A program made the translations under genes and the position numbers. Below are positions 1-7,590 of a stretch of DNA of 64,000 nucleotides, one piece after another. How positions within the stretch are numbered: the first letter of the stretch is position 1; every line of letters starts with the position of its first letter. The notes under the pieces are model-generated. The model worked only from the letters and a program-made list of their open reading frames with translations, was not told the DNA's origin and did no database searches. Source of the DNA: Streptomyces platensis (GTDB lineage Bacteria; Actinomycetota; Actinomycetes; Streptomycetales; Streptomycetaceae); NCBI RefSeq assembly GCF_008704855.1, contig NZ_CP023691.1:3100001-3164000 (forward strand), given 5' to 3'.

Positions 1-1
1 G

Positions 2-445
2 ATCGGCTATATGCCACTGCCCGGCGCACCGCTGTCCCGGGGCGGCGCACGCGACGCCGCCCGGCCGGACGCGGGCGGCGGCTTCCAGCGGCTCGTCGGC
101 GCACCGGGCGTCATCGAACTGGGCCGGGAGTACGGGTCCTCCGACGTCCGGACGGTCGCCGAAGCACTGGCGCTCGACGTGGTGCGCGCCGAGGTGGCGC
201 GGCGGCTGGCGACCGGGCTGGCCGCCGTCGTGGCGGTCGTCGACCCCCAACTCATCGTGCTCTCCGGCGAGGTGACCCGGGCCGGCGGCGAGGCCCTGCG
301 CACCCTGATCGAGGAGGAATTCACCGGGCTCGCGCTGCCCCGCCCCGCCCTGCGCCTCAGCCACCTGGACGGCAATCCGATCCTCCTCGGCGCCCTGCGG
401 ACAGCCCTCACCGCGGCGCGCGACGCGGTGTTCCACACGGGCTGA
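2..445 (+). CDS. ROK-family protein, 3' part only
   Basis: This is the C-terminal portion of a ROK (repressor/ORF/kinase) protein; the gene begins before the window. The frame opens at base 2 with IGYMPLPG, the usual segment after the ROK sugar-binding site, and runs 147 codons to a stop at 445. The Cys cluster that binds zinc in many ROK proteins is absent from this part; the GGGFQRLVGAPGVIELGREYG-like stretch occupies its place. Without the N-terminus it cannot be decided whether the protein carries a winged-helix DNA-binding domain (a sugar-responsive repressor) or is a sugar kinase. It lies just upstream of a GH4 glycosidase and a BadF-type kinase, so local control of sugar catabolism is likely but inferred. 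Confidence 0.8.
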   Translation: MGYMPLPGAPLSRGGARDAARPDAGGGFQRLVGAPGVIELGREYGSSDVRTVAEALALDVVRAEVARRLATGLAAVVAVVDPQLIVLSGEVTRAGGEALRTLIEEEFTGLALPRPALRLSHLDGNPILLGALRTALTAARDAVFHTG

Positions 446-539
446 CGGCCGACCAACCATCAACTGCCGACTGCCGACTGTGTGAGGAGAACCCGCGACA
501 CCTCCCCAACTCCCGCCGACACCGTGAAGGAAGTCCGCC

Positions 540-662
540 ATGCCACCCATCCGCACACGTAACGGAGACGTATCCGACTTTCCGTGGTGCCCGGCCGGTG
601 CCGCGCCGCACGTTCCGAAGGCCTTCGCCGAAGGCGCCACGCTCACCGGAGTGAAGGACTGA
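540..662 (+). CDS. Small 40-residue ORF of unknown function
   Basis: ATG at 540 is preceded by a good ribosome-binding sequence (GAAGGAAG, about 6-8 bases upstream), and the 40-codon frame ends TGA at 660-662, three bases before the GTG of the GH4 gene. The peptide begins MPPIRTRNGDVSDFPWC and ends LTGVKD; no family is recognised. The spacing makes translational coupling to the glycosidase plausible, so it may be a leader peptide or the stub of a deleted transporter or binding-protein gene. No transmembrane segment is visible. Existence as a translated product is moderately likely; its function is unknown. Confidence 0.4.
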   Translation: MPPIRTRNGDVSDFPWCPAGAAPHVPKAFAEGATLTGVKD

Positions 663-665
663 TCC

Positions 666-1985
666 GTGCCGTCTCCCCAGGAACGCACCCCGCACCCGCG
701 TATCAAGCTCGCCGTGGTCGGCGGCGGCTCCACCTACACCCCCGAACTCATCGACGGATTCGCACGGCTGCGTGATCAGCTGCCGCTGGAGGAACTCGTC
801 CTCATCGACCCGGACAGGGAGCGGCTGGAGTTGGTGGGCGGACTGGCCCGGCGCATTTTCGCCAAGCAGGGGCACCCGGGACGGATCTCCTGGACCGGGG
901 ACCTGGACGCCGCTATCGACGGCGCCCACGCCGTCCTGCTGCAACTGCGCATCGGCGGCCAGGCCGCCCGCAACCAGGACGAGACCTGGCCGCTGGAGTG
1001 CGGCTGCGTCGGCCAGGAGACCACCGGCGCCGGCGGCCTCGCCAAGGCGCTGCGTACCGTTCCCGTCGTCCTCGACATCGCCGAACGGGTCCGCCGCCGC
1101 AACCCCGCGGCCTGGATCGTCGACTTCACCAACCCCGTCGGCATCGTCACCCGGGCCCTGCTCACCCACGGGCACCGGGCCGTCGGCCTGTGCAACGTCG
1201 CCATCGGCTTCCAGCGCACCTTCGCCACGTTGCTGGGCGTCGCCCCCGGCCAGGTCGCGCTGGAGCACATCGGCCTCAACCACCTCACCTGGGAACGGTC
1301 CGTACGCGTCGCGGGCAAGGACGTCCTCCCGGAACTGCTGGCCGCACACGGCGACACCCTCGCCGCCAAACTGCGGATGCCCCGCGCTCTCCTCGACCAC
1401 CTCGGCGCCATCCCCTCCTACTATCTGCGCTACTACTACCAACACGACGAGGTCGTACGGGAGTTGCGCAGCAAACCGTCCCGCGCCGCGGAGGTCGCCG
1501 CCATCGAGCGGGAACTGCTCACCCTGTACGGCGACCCGGCGCTCGACGAGAAACCGGAGCTGCTGTCCCGGCGCGGCGGCGCCTACTACTCGGAAGCCGC
1601 GGTGGCACTGACCTCGTCGCTGCTGCGCGACACCGGCGACATCCAGATCGTCAACACCCGCAACGACGGCACCCTCCCCTTCCTCCCCGACGACGCGGTG
1701 ATCGAGGCCCCCGCGACCGTGAACGCGACCGGCGCCGCGCCCCTCCCCGTACGCCCCCTGGAACCGCAGTACGCCGGACTGGTCGCCCATGTCACCGCCT
1801 ACGAACAGCTCGCCCTGGAAGCAGCCCTGTTGAGCAGCACCGGCCGCAAAACCGGCCGCACCGAGGGCCGCCGGGCCGTCTACTCCGCCCTCCTCGCCCA
1901 CCCCCTCATCGGCCGGCTCGCCCCCGCGGACCGACTCACCGACGAGCTGATCGCCCACAACCGGGAACACCTGCCATGGGCCTGA
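666..1985 (+). CDS. GH4-family 6-phospho-beta-glucosidase
   Basis: The product (439 residues, GTG start) is a glycoside hydrolase family 4 enzyme. The family splits phosphorylated or free disaccharides by an NAD- and Mn-dependent oxidation-elimination mechanism in the cytoplasm. Seen in the sequence: Rossmann motif VGGGSTYTPEL near residues 17-27, TNPVG near 157, the metal-ligand Cys in CNVAIG near 176, His in GLNHLTW near 205, and the catalytic Tyr region RRGGAYYSEAA near 302-312. Length matches the family. The next gene, a BadF-type kinase, starts inside its last codons, so the two are co-translated. Substrate (6-phospho-beta-glucoside or an amino-sugar disaccharide) is not decided by the sequence. 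Confidence 0.88.
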   Translation: MPSPQERTPHPRIKLAVVGGGSTYTPELIDGFARLRDQLPLEELVLIDPDRERLELVGGLARRIFAKQGHPGRISWTGDLDAAIDGAHAVLLQLRIGGQAARNQDETWPLECGCVGQETTGAGGLAKALRTVPVVLDIAERVRRRNPAAWIVDFTNPVGIVTRALLTHGHRAVGLCNVAIGFQRTFATLLGVAPGQVALEHIGLNHLTWERSVRVAGKDVLPELLAAHGDTLAAKLRMPRALLDHLGAIPSYYLRYYYQHDEVVRELRSKPSRAAEVAAIERELLTLYGDPALDEKPELLSRRGGAYYSEAAVALTSSLLRDTGDIQIVNTRNDGTLPFLPDDAVIEAPATVNATGAAPLPVRPLEPQYAGLVAHVTAYEQLALEAALLSSTGRKTGRTEGRRAVYSALLAHPLIGRLAPADRLTDELIAHNREHLPWA

Positions 1986-3244
1986 CCGGCATGGCCCTCG
2001 CCATCGACGCGGGCAACAGCAAGACCGACGTGGCGCTGGTCGCCACGGACGGCAGCATCCTCGCAACGGCCCGGGGCGGCGGCTTCCGCCCGCCGGTGGT
2101 GGGCGTCGAGCGGGCGGTCGATGTGCTGGCGCCGCTGGTCGCGTCTGTCCTGGCCGAGGCGGGGGTGGGCGGAGCGGCGGGGCCTGGTGGGGCGGCTGGG
2201 GTGGTGGGGCCTGTCAGGGCGGCTGGGGTGGCGGGGCTCGTGGGAGCGGCTGGAGTGGCAGCGCCCCTGGGAGCGGCAGAAGGGGCGGGGCTCGTCGGCG
2301 CGACTGGAGTGGCGGATCCCGTCGGAGCGACCGGAGTGGCAGGGCCCGTCGGAGTGGCGGGAGCGGCCGGGCCCGTCGGAGTGGCTGGAGCGGCCGGGGC
2401 GGCGGAGCCTGCCGGAGCGGCCGGAGCGCCAGGGCCCGTCGAAGTGGCAGGAGTGGCAAGGCCCGTCGACCACCTCTCGGCCTTTCTCGCCAACGCCGAC
2501 CTCCCCGTCGAGGAGGCCCGGCTGACCGCCGAGATCGCGCGCCGGGGGTGGGCGGGAACGGTGACCGTCCGCAATGACACCTTCGCCCTGCTGCGGGCCG
2601 GGCTGCCGGACGACGGGGAGCCGGTGGGCGTCGCCGTCGTATGCGGGGCCGGCATCAACTGCGTCGGCGTCGGACGCGACGGAGCCACCGCGCGCTTCCC
2701 CTCCATCGGGCGGATCTCCGGTGACTGGGGCGGCGGCGCGCACCTCGCCGACGAGGCGCTGTGGTGCGCGGCCCGAGCCGAGGACGGCCGCGGCGCACCG
2801 ACCGAGCTGGCCCGCGCGCTGCCCGCCCACTTCGGCCTCCTCACCATGCGCGAACTGATCGAGGCACTCCATCTGCACGAGATCCCCGGCCACCGCCGCC
2901 ACGAGCTCCCCCCGGTCCTCTTCGCCGCCGCCACCGCCGGCGACCGGGTCGCCCGCACCCTCGTGACCCGCCAGACCGAGGAGATCGCGCTGCTGACCCG
3001 CGTCGCCCTGGAACGCCTCGGCCTCCTCGACGAACCCACCCCCGTCATCCTCGGCGGCGGCATCCTCACCGCCCGCCACCCCCTCCTCCACGACCACCTC
3101 ACCCAACTCCTCACAGACCACGCCCCCAAGGCCCTCCCCCACGTGGTGACCGCCCCACCCGTACTCGGCGCAGCCCTCGACACCCTGGACCGAGCAGGAG
3201 CGAAGGCGGGGGCTTATGGGCGGGCCAGGAGGGCTTGGGGGTAG
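1976..3244 (+). CDS. BadF/BadG-type ATPase, N-acetylglucosamine-kinase-like, with repeat insertion
   Basis: This 422-residue protein belongs to the ASKHA-fold BadF/BadG/BcrA/BcrD family; the closest known role is N-acetylglucosamine (or related sugar) kinase. ATG at 1976 overlaps the end of the GH4 gene by 10 bases. Phosphate-1 motif DAGNSKTD lies at residues 11-18, a central CGAGINCVGV near 221-230, GDWGGGAHLADEAL near 246-259, and the ADP-binding GGGILTARH near 361-369. Between residues about 62 and 162 the fold is interrupted by roughly ten 9-residue repeats (pattern G-x-V-G-A-x-G-V-A) that relatives should not need. Catalytic motifs lie outside the insert, so activity is possible. Probable pathway: phosphorylation of sugars released by the upstream glycosidase. 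Confidence 0.8.
   Translation: MGLTGMALAIDAGNSKTDVALVATDGSILATARGGGFRPPVVGVERAVDVLAPLVASVLAEAGVGGAAGPGGAAGVVGPVRAAGVAGLVGAAGVAAPLGAAEGAGLVGATGVADPVGATGVAGPVGVAGAAGPVGVAGAAGAAEPAGAAGAPGPVEVAGVARPVDHLSAFLANADLPVEEARLTAEIARRGWAGTVTVRNDTFALLRAGLPDDGEPVGVAVVCGAGINCVGVGRDGATARFPSIGRISGDWGGGAHLADEALWCAARAEDGRGAPTELARALPAHFGLLTMRELIEALHLHEIPGHRRHELPPVLFAAATAGDRVARTLVTRQTEEIALLTRVALERLGLLDEPTPVILGGGILTARHPLLHDHLTQLLTDHAPKALPHVVTAPPVLGAALDTLDRAGAKAGAYGRARRAWG
2160..2462 (+). repeat. 27-bp in-frame tandem repeat inside the kinase gene
   Basis: About ten degenerate copies of a 27-base unit (typical core GGGCCCGTCGGAGTGGC) encode 9-residue blocks such as GLVGAAGVA, DPVGATGVA and GPVGVAGAA. The unit length is a multiple of three, so copy-number change keeps the reading frame. 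The strand is strongly G-biased compared with the flanking gene. Confidence 0.85.
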
Positions 3245-3288
3245 GGGGTGCGGGGTTGGGGGTGAGGGCGGGGTGGGTGGAGGCGGGC

Positions 3289-3350
3289 GTTGGGGCTTGG
3301 GCGTTGGGGCTTGGGTGTTGGGACTTGGGTGTTGGGGCTTGGGCGTTGGG
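3289..3350. repeat. 14-bp minisatellite downstream of the kinase gene
   Basis: Four full copies and a partial copy of GTTGGGGCTTGGGC/T stand head to tail in the gap after the kinase stop codon. Each unit carries GGGG and GGG runs, so the G-rich strand could form quadruplexes. It lies in a 160-base noncoding gap that is otherwise G-rich then C-rich. Confidence 0.9.
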
Positions 3351-3403
3351 CTCGCTCCCCTTGGGGGCCCTCCCCCTCCCCCTCCCCAGCCCCCACCTCC
3401 GCC

Positions 3404-3808
3404 TCACCCCACCCGCACGCTGTCCCCTCGCCAGGTCTCCGCGCGCTCCCCGGGGGCAAGCACGAGGTCCCGGCCCGCCGATGCCTGCTCCGCCGCCGCA
3501 GCAGCCTCACCCCACGCAGGCGCATCCTGGGCCGCGATCAGAGGTGGATCACGGTGATCACGACCGTGACCGCGCCCCCGATCACGACTGCGCTCCGTAA
3601 CCACAGTGACGTACTGATCCGTGTCGTTGACGATGAGCGTGGCAGAGCCATCCAGGCGATGGGCGAGGGGATAGCTGCCGTGGGGGTCGACGTATGTGGT
3701 GCCGCCGACGGTCAGAAAGCCTCTGGCCGAAGGAGAGTTGTCCGAGGTGGAGCCACTGCCTACCATGCCGGCGGATCGGCCGCCGAGGAGCCTTTTCACG
3801 CGTCGCAT
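3404..3808 (-). CDS. Hypothetical protein, 134 residues
   Basis: Unrecognised small protein. ATG at 3808 is chosen because GGAGGTAG stands four bases upstream; an in-frame earlier start has no such signal. The N-terminus is basic (MRRVKRLLGGRS). The middle contains FLTVGGTTYVDPHGSYPLAH and a beta-rich segment ending IVNDTDQYVTVVTERS. The C-terminal half is charged and low in complexity (RDRGRGHGRDHRD), ending EEAA-like Ala/Glu-rich sequence. No signal peptide or membrane span is seen. It converges with the sugar locus and lies upstream of nothing obvious, so no function is proposed. Confidence 0.5.
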   Translation of the reverse strand: MRRVKRLLGGRSAGMVGSGSTSDNSPSARGFLTVGGTTYVDPHGSYPLAHRLDGSATLIVNDTDQYVTVVTERSRDRGRGHGRDHRDPPLIAAQDAPAWGEAAAAAEQASAGRDLVLAPGERAETWRGDSVRVG

Positions 3809-3990
3809 GCCGCTACCTCCGGATCGTGCCGAGCACGGGCGCACCCCGTGCCGACCGCTGGAACGAGAACCAACTTTCGTCACTCAGCGTAGCCAGGGAT
3901 GGGTGAGCGGCACAGCGGCGCGTGGGAGTGAACCGGGGGGCGCGACGAGGTGGTGCGCACGCCGCCGCCGGGTGTGCGCAGCCAATGGCC

Positions 3991-4084
3991 AGGGTCAGTC
4001 GTCGAGCCGGCGGCCAGGGTCAGTCGTCGAGCCGGCGGCCGGGGTCATTCGTCCAGCGGACGGCGGGGTCAGTCCTCCAGCGGA
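3991..4084. repeat. 25-bp tandem repeats derived from the 3' end of the gntR-type gene
   Basis: Two exact copies of AGGGTCAGTCGTCGAGCCGG plus CGGCC (3991-4015, 4016-4040) are followed by a diverged 24-base copy (4041-4064) and the genuine gene end (4065-4084). All contain the TCA that on the minus strand is the stop codon of the regulator, so the gene terminus has been copied outward three times. Confidence 0.85.
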
Positions 4085-4761
4085 AGGGCGAGGTCCCGTA
4101 CGTGACCGGCAAGGAGGAGGACAGCCGCGTCCACGGCGGCCTGTGGGTCCTGGGCGCGGATGGCGTCGGCCAGGCGGGAGTGCGGGTCGGCGGGGGCCGC
4201 GGTGGCGGTGTCAAGGCAGGCGGCGCGGCGGAGTTCTTCGCGCAGGGCGGTGCTGAGGGAGCGGTAGATGTCGGCGAGGACGGGGTTGTCGCTCGCCTCG
4301 GCGACCAGGACGTGGAACTCGGCGTCGGCGGCGGTGAACGCCTCGCTGTCGTGCGCGGCGAGGGCTGCCTTGCGGCGGGCCAGTGCGGCTTCGATGCCGG
4401 CGAGTTGGGCGTCCGTACGGTGTGTGGCGGCCTGGCGGGCGGCGACCACGTCGAGGCCCTGGCGGACCTGGGTGACATGGCTGAGTTCGGCGCGTTCGAG
4501 GCGGCGGCGGAGGGCGACCGCACTGTCGTCGTCGGAGATCACGAACGTACCGTCGCCCTGCCGGGGCTCCAGGAGGCCGGCGTGCACCAGCGAGCGGACG
4601 GCTTCGCGGACCGAGGCGCGGCTGACGCCGAGGGTCTCGGAGAGGGCGCTTTCGGGCGGGATGCGGCTGCCCACCGGCCAGGTGCCGTTCACGATCTGGC
4701 CGCGGATCTCGTCGGTCGCGGTCTCCACGAGCGACACCCTGCCCTTGCGGACCGACTGCAC
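4069..4761 (-). CDS. GntR-family (FadR/FCD type) transcriptional regulator
   Basis: A 230-residue cytoplasmic repressor-type protein. GTG at 4761 is preferred because AGGGGAAG lies about 8 bases upstream and the winged-helix domain then starts at residue 10. The N-terminal domain shows the GntR signature (GSRIPPESALSETLGVSRAS, helix-turn-helix about residues 29-55, then GLLEPRQGDGTFV). The C-terminal all-helical FCD domain includes ADAEFHVLVAEASDNP near residues 142-157, typical of the metal-binding effector pocket. Such proteins sense small carboxylates or sugar acids. The usual divergent target gene is not evident; the next plus-strand gene is the signalling operon at 5028. Its 3' end is followed by three tandem copies of its own terminus. 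Confidence 0.85.
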   Translation of the reverse strand: MQSVRKGRVSLVETATDEIRGQIVNGTWPVGSRIPPESALSETLGVSRASVREAVRSLVHAGLLEPRQGDGTFVISDDDSAVALRRRLERAELSHVTQVRQGLDVVAARQAATHRTDAQLAGIEAALARRKAALAAHDSEAFTAADAEFHVLVAEASDNPVLADIYRSLSTALREELRRAACLDTATAAPADPHSRLADAIRAQDPQAAVDAAVLLLAGHVRDLALPLED

Positions 4762-5027
4762 GAGATCACTTCCCCTTCGGCGGGACACCCGGGGTCCGGT
4801 AACACCTGATGTCTGATGACTCTCCCGCCCACTGTAATGCGGGGCGCGGTGGTGCGGCGGGCCCGTTCGCGGATCGCGATCCGAACAAGATCGGGGCATT
4901 AGCGGTGTGGGTGTCGGTGGCTACGGACATACTGCTGCCCGTGCACCAGTCCTTTTCGTGAGCGCTCCCGGGCGCTGTGCGCGGGGCCGGTCCCGCCGTC
5001 AGCGCCCCAGGGGGAGGTTCAGGTTCC

Positions 5028-6401
5028 GTGTCGACCAGCAGCGTGTCACCGCCCGCCGCGGGGCGCCGGACGGCCTGGGCCGAGGGGCTGGACGAGCTGC
5101 GTGCCGCGGCGACGACCGAGCCGGGCCGGCTGCGGGTGATCGGTGCCGTACTGGCCCTGCTGGTGGTGCTGTTCGGCGTGGTCACGGCCTGGCAGGTCGC
5201 TGACCGGGCGGCGGCCGCGGAGGATGTCGTGGAGCACAGCCAGCCGCTGACCGCGGACGCGGCGAGTCTCTACCGTTCACTGGCGGATGCGGACACGACG
5301 GCCGCGGCGGGCTTCCTGGCCGGGGGCGAGGAGAGCCGGGCGACGCGTGGCCGGTATGCCGCCGATATCAGGACGGCGTCCGCGCTGCTGGTCAAGGCGT
5401 CGGCGAACAGCGCGGGTTCGGGCGGGGCAGGCGCGCAGATCGCGAAGCTCAACGGCGGGCTGCCGCGCTATACGGGACTGGTGGAGACGGCGCGGGCCAA
5501 CAACAGGCAGGGACTGCCGCTGGGCGGCGCGTATCTGCGCTATGCGCATGAGCAGATGCGGACGGAACTCCTCCCGGCGGCACGTGCGTTGTACGACGCG
5601 GAGACGGACCGGCTGGCCGGGGACTACGCCACGGCCAAGGCGCGGCCGTGGTGGGCCCTGGCGGCCGGGGTGGTGGCGCTCGGTGCGCTGGGGTGGGCGC
5701 AGCGGCGGCATTACCGGCGGACCAACCGGGTGTTCAACCGGGGCCTGTTGGCGGCGACGGCCGCGTCCCTGGTGGTGTTGGGCTGGCTGGTGGCGGGGCA
5801 TACGGTGGCGCGTGCGGAGCTGACGGGGTCGTATGAGCACGGTGCGCGGTCGTTGCGGGTGCTCAACGAGGCGCGGATCGCCGCGCTGCGGGCGCGGGGG
5901 GACGAGAATCTGACGCTGGTGGCGCGGGGCGCGGTGCTGACGGACGGCCGGCAGGATTTCTACGAGGCCGGTTTCCGCGCGGGGATGACGGAGCTGGCGG
6001 GTGCGGGGGACCACGGTGCGGCGGCGGCGCGGAGCAGACTGGGGGCGGCGCTTGAGCTGGCCGATGACGAGGCGGGGCGGCGTCCGGTGCGGGCGGCGCT
6101 GACGCAGGTCCGGCAGTGGCAGGCGCGTCACGCGCAGGCGCGGGCGGCGGACGAGGGCGGTGACTACGACGGGGCGCTGGCCAAGGTGATCGGCGCGGAG
6201 GGGTCCACCGGGGAGTCCTTCGACCGGGTGGCCGCCGGGCTGGAGCGGGCGCTGGTCCATGAGCAGGCGGAGTTCCGGTCGGCGGCGGACGGGGGGCGTG
6301 CGGCGCTGCGCGGGCTGCCGGTGGGGGCCGGGGTGCTGGCGGGGCTCGGGGCGCTGGGCGCGGTGCTGGGGATCGGGCGCAGACTGGCGGAGTACCGGTG
6401 A
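5028..6401 (+). CDS. GlnX-like membrane sensor protein
   Basis: First gene of a seven-gene signalling operon. The 457-residue product resembles the membrane partner GlnX that in mycobacteria links the binding protein GlnH to kinase PknG. GTG at 5028 is chosen for the upstream AGGGGGAGG. Four membrane spans are visible: about 37-57, 205-223, 240-262 and 428-449. The two loops outside the membrane are helical, Ala/Glu/Arg-rich and about 145 and 165 residues long, like four-helix-bundle chemoreceptor sensor domains. No catalytic motif is present. The stop codon overlaps an alternative GTG start of the next gene by the GTGA arrangement. The GlnX assignment rests on topology and gene order rather than a strong motif. 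Confidence 0.65.
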   Translation: MSTSSVSPPAAGRRTAWAEGLDELRAAATTEPGRLRVIGAVLALLVVLFGVVTAWQVADRAAAAEDVVEHSQPLTADAASLYRSLADADTTAAAGFLAGGEESRATRGRYAADIRTASALLVKASANSAGSGGAGAQIAKLNGGLPRYTGLVETARANNRQGLPLGGAYLRYAHEQMRTELLPAARALYDAETDRLAGDYATAKARPWWALAAGVVALGALGWAQRRHYRRTNRVFNRGLLAATAASLVVLGWLVAGHTVARAELTGSYEHGARSLRVLNEARIAALRARGDENLTLVARGAVLTDGRQDFYEAGFRAGMTELAGAGDHGAAAARSRLGAALELADDEAGRRPVRAALTQVRQWQARHAQARAADEGGDYDGALAKVIGAEGSTGESFDRVAAGLERALVHEQAEFRSAADGGRAALRGLPVGAGVLAGLGALGAVLGIGRRLAEYR

Positions 6402-6421
6402 GGGAGCCGGGTGAGGGGGAC

Positions 6422-7441
6422 ATGGGGATGCGCGCGCGAGGGCTGCTGAATCTGCGTGCCGTCCTGGCGCCGGTCGCGGCGGGGATGTGTGTGATGGCGA
6501 CGGCCGCGGCGGTGCTGGTGCCGGCGCTGGGCGGGGCCTCCGGGGAGGCCGGGCACGGCCGTGGCGGTGCGGCGGCCCCGGCGGTGACGCACCGGGCATA
6601 CGGGCCGGGGGCCGCGCCGGCGGTCGCGAAGTGCACGGCGCGGAACGCCGCGGAGAGTCTGCGGCCGTCGTCGGAGGACGGTCCGGCGGTGTCGCGGATC
6701 CAGGAGAAGGGCCAGCTGGTCGTGGGGGTCGACCAGAACACCTACCGGTGGGGGTACCGCGATCCGGTGACCGGTGAGCTGGCGGGCTTCGACATCGATC
6801 TGGCCCGAGCGGTCGCCGAGGACATCCTGGGGCCGCACCCCAAGGTGGTCTTCAAGGCGGTGCCGACCAGTCAGCGGATTCCGGCGCTCCAGAAGCGCAC
6901 GGTCGACCTGGTGGTGCGCACGATGACGATCAACTGTGCGCGCAAGGAACAGGTGGCCTTCTCCACGGCGTATTTCCAGGGGGGACAGCAGGTGCTGGCC
7001 CCGAAGGCGTCGAAGATCGCGGCGTTCGACGATTCGCTGCGGGGCAAGCGGGTGTGCACGGCGGCGGGTTCGACGGGCGAGAGCGAGCTGTCGGCGCAGC
7101 CGCACGGCGCGAAGGTGCTGACGGTGCCCAATCAACTGGACTGCCTGGTGCGGCTTCAGCTGGGTGAGGCGGATGCGGTGGTCACGGACAATGCGCTGGC
7201 CGCGGCGCAGGCGGCGCAGGATCCGGCGGTGGAGCTGAAGGGCCGGCCGTTCACGGACGAGCCGTACGGCGTGGCGGTGAACAAGGGCGACACGGATCTG
7301 GTGCGGCGGGTCAACAAGGTCCTGGACGACTACCGGGCCGACGGGGGCGCGGACAGCCCCTGGATGCGGGCGTACCGCAAGTGGCTTCAGGCCGATCTGC
7401 CGGGCATATCGGGGCCGCCGTCGCCGGAGTACAGCGACTGA
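6422..7441 (+). CDS. GlnH-like extracellular solute-binding protein (SBP family 3)
   Basis: The product (339 residues from ATG 6422, chosen for GAGGGGG just upstream; GTG 6398 is an alternative) is a family-3 amino-acid-type binding protein. A hydrophobic segment (about 14-38) anchors or exports it. The mature domain begins near residue 85 with LVVGVDQNTYRWGYRDP and continues with AGFDIDLARAVAEDILG, VPTSQRIPALQKRTVDLV and a C-terminal YGVAVNKGDTDLVRRVNKVL, all standard for polar amino-acid binders. Unlike the mycobacterial GlnH lipoprotein, no lipobox cysteine follows the hydrophobic stretch (it ends VPALGGASG). No ABC permease or ATPase accompanies it, so a sensing role for aspartate/glutamate-like ligands upstream of the kinase is inferred. 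Confidence 0.8.
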   Translation: MGMRARGLLNLRAVLAPVAAGMCVMATAAAVLVPALGGASGEAGHGRGGAAAPAVTHRAYGPGAAPAVAKCTARNAAESLRPSSEDGPAVSRIQEKGQLVVGVDQNTYRWGYRDPVTGELAGFDIDLARAVAEDILGPHPKVVFKAVPTSQRIPALQKRTVDLVVRTMTINCARKEQVAFSTAYFQGGQQVLAPKASKIAAFDDSLRGKRVCTAAGSTGESELSAQPHGAKVLTVPNQLDCLVRLQLGEADAVVTDNALAAAQAAQDPAVELKGRPFTDEPYGVAVNKGDTDLVRRVNKVLDDYRADGGADSPWMRAYRKWLQADLPGISGPPSPEYSD

Positions 7442-7590
7442 TCGCCCCAAGGAGCGGTGTGCGCGACCGATCGCCCCATGGAGCGGCCGGATGAGGTCAC
7501 TATGGAGGTGGAGACGGGAGGAGCAGACCGCAAGCGGCTACGGGGTCGCCGCAACCGCCGTGCATCGTACGCGTATTGGAGAGGTGATCG

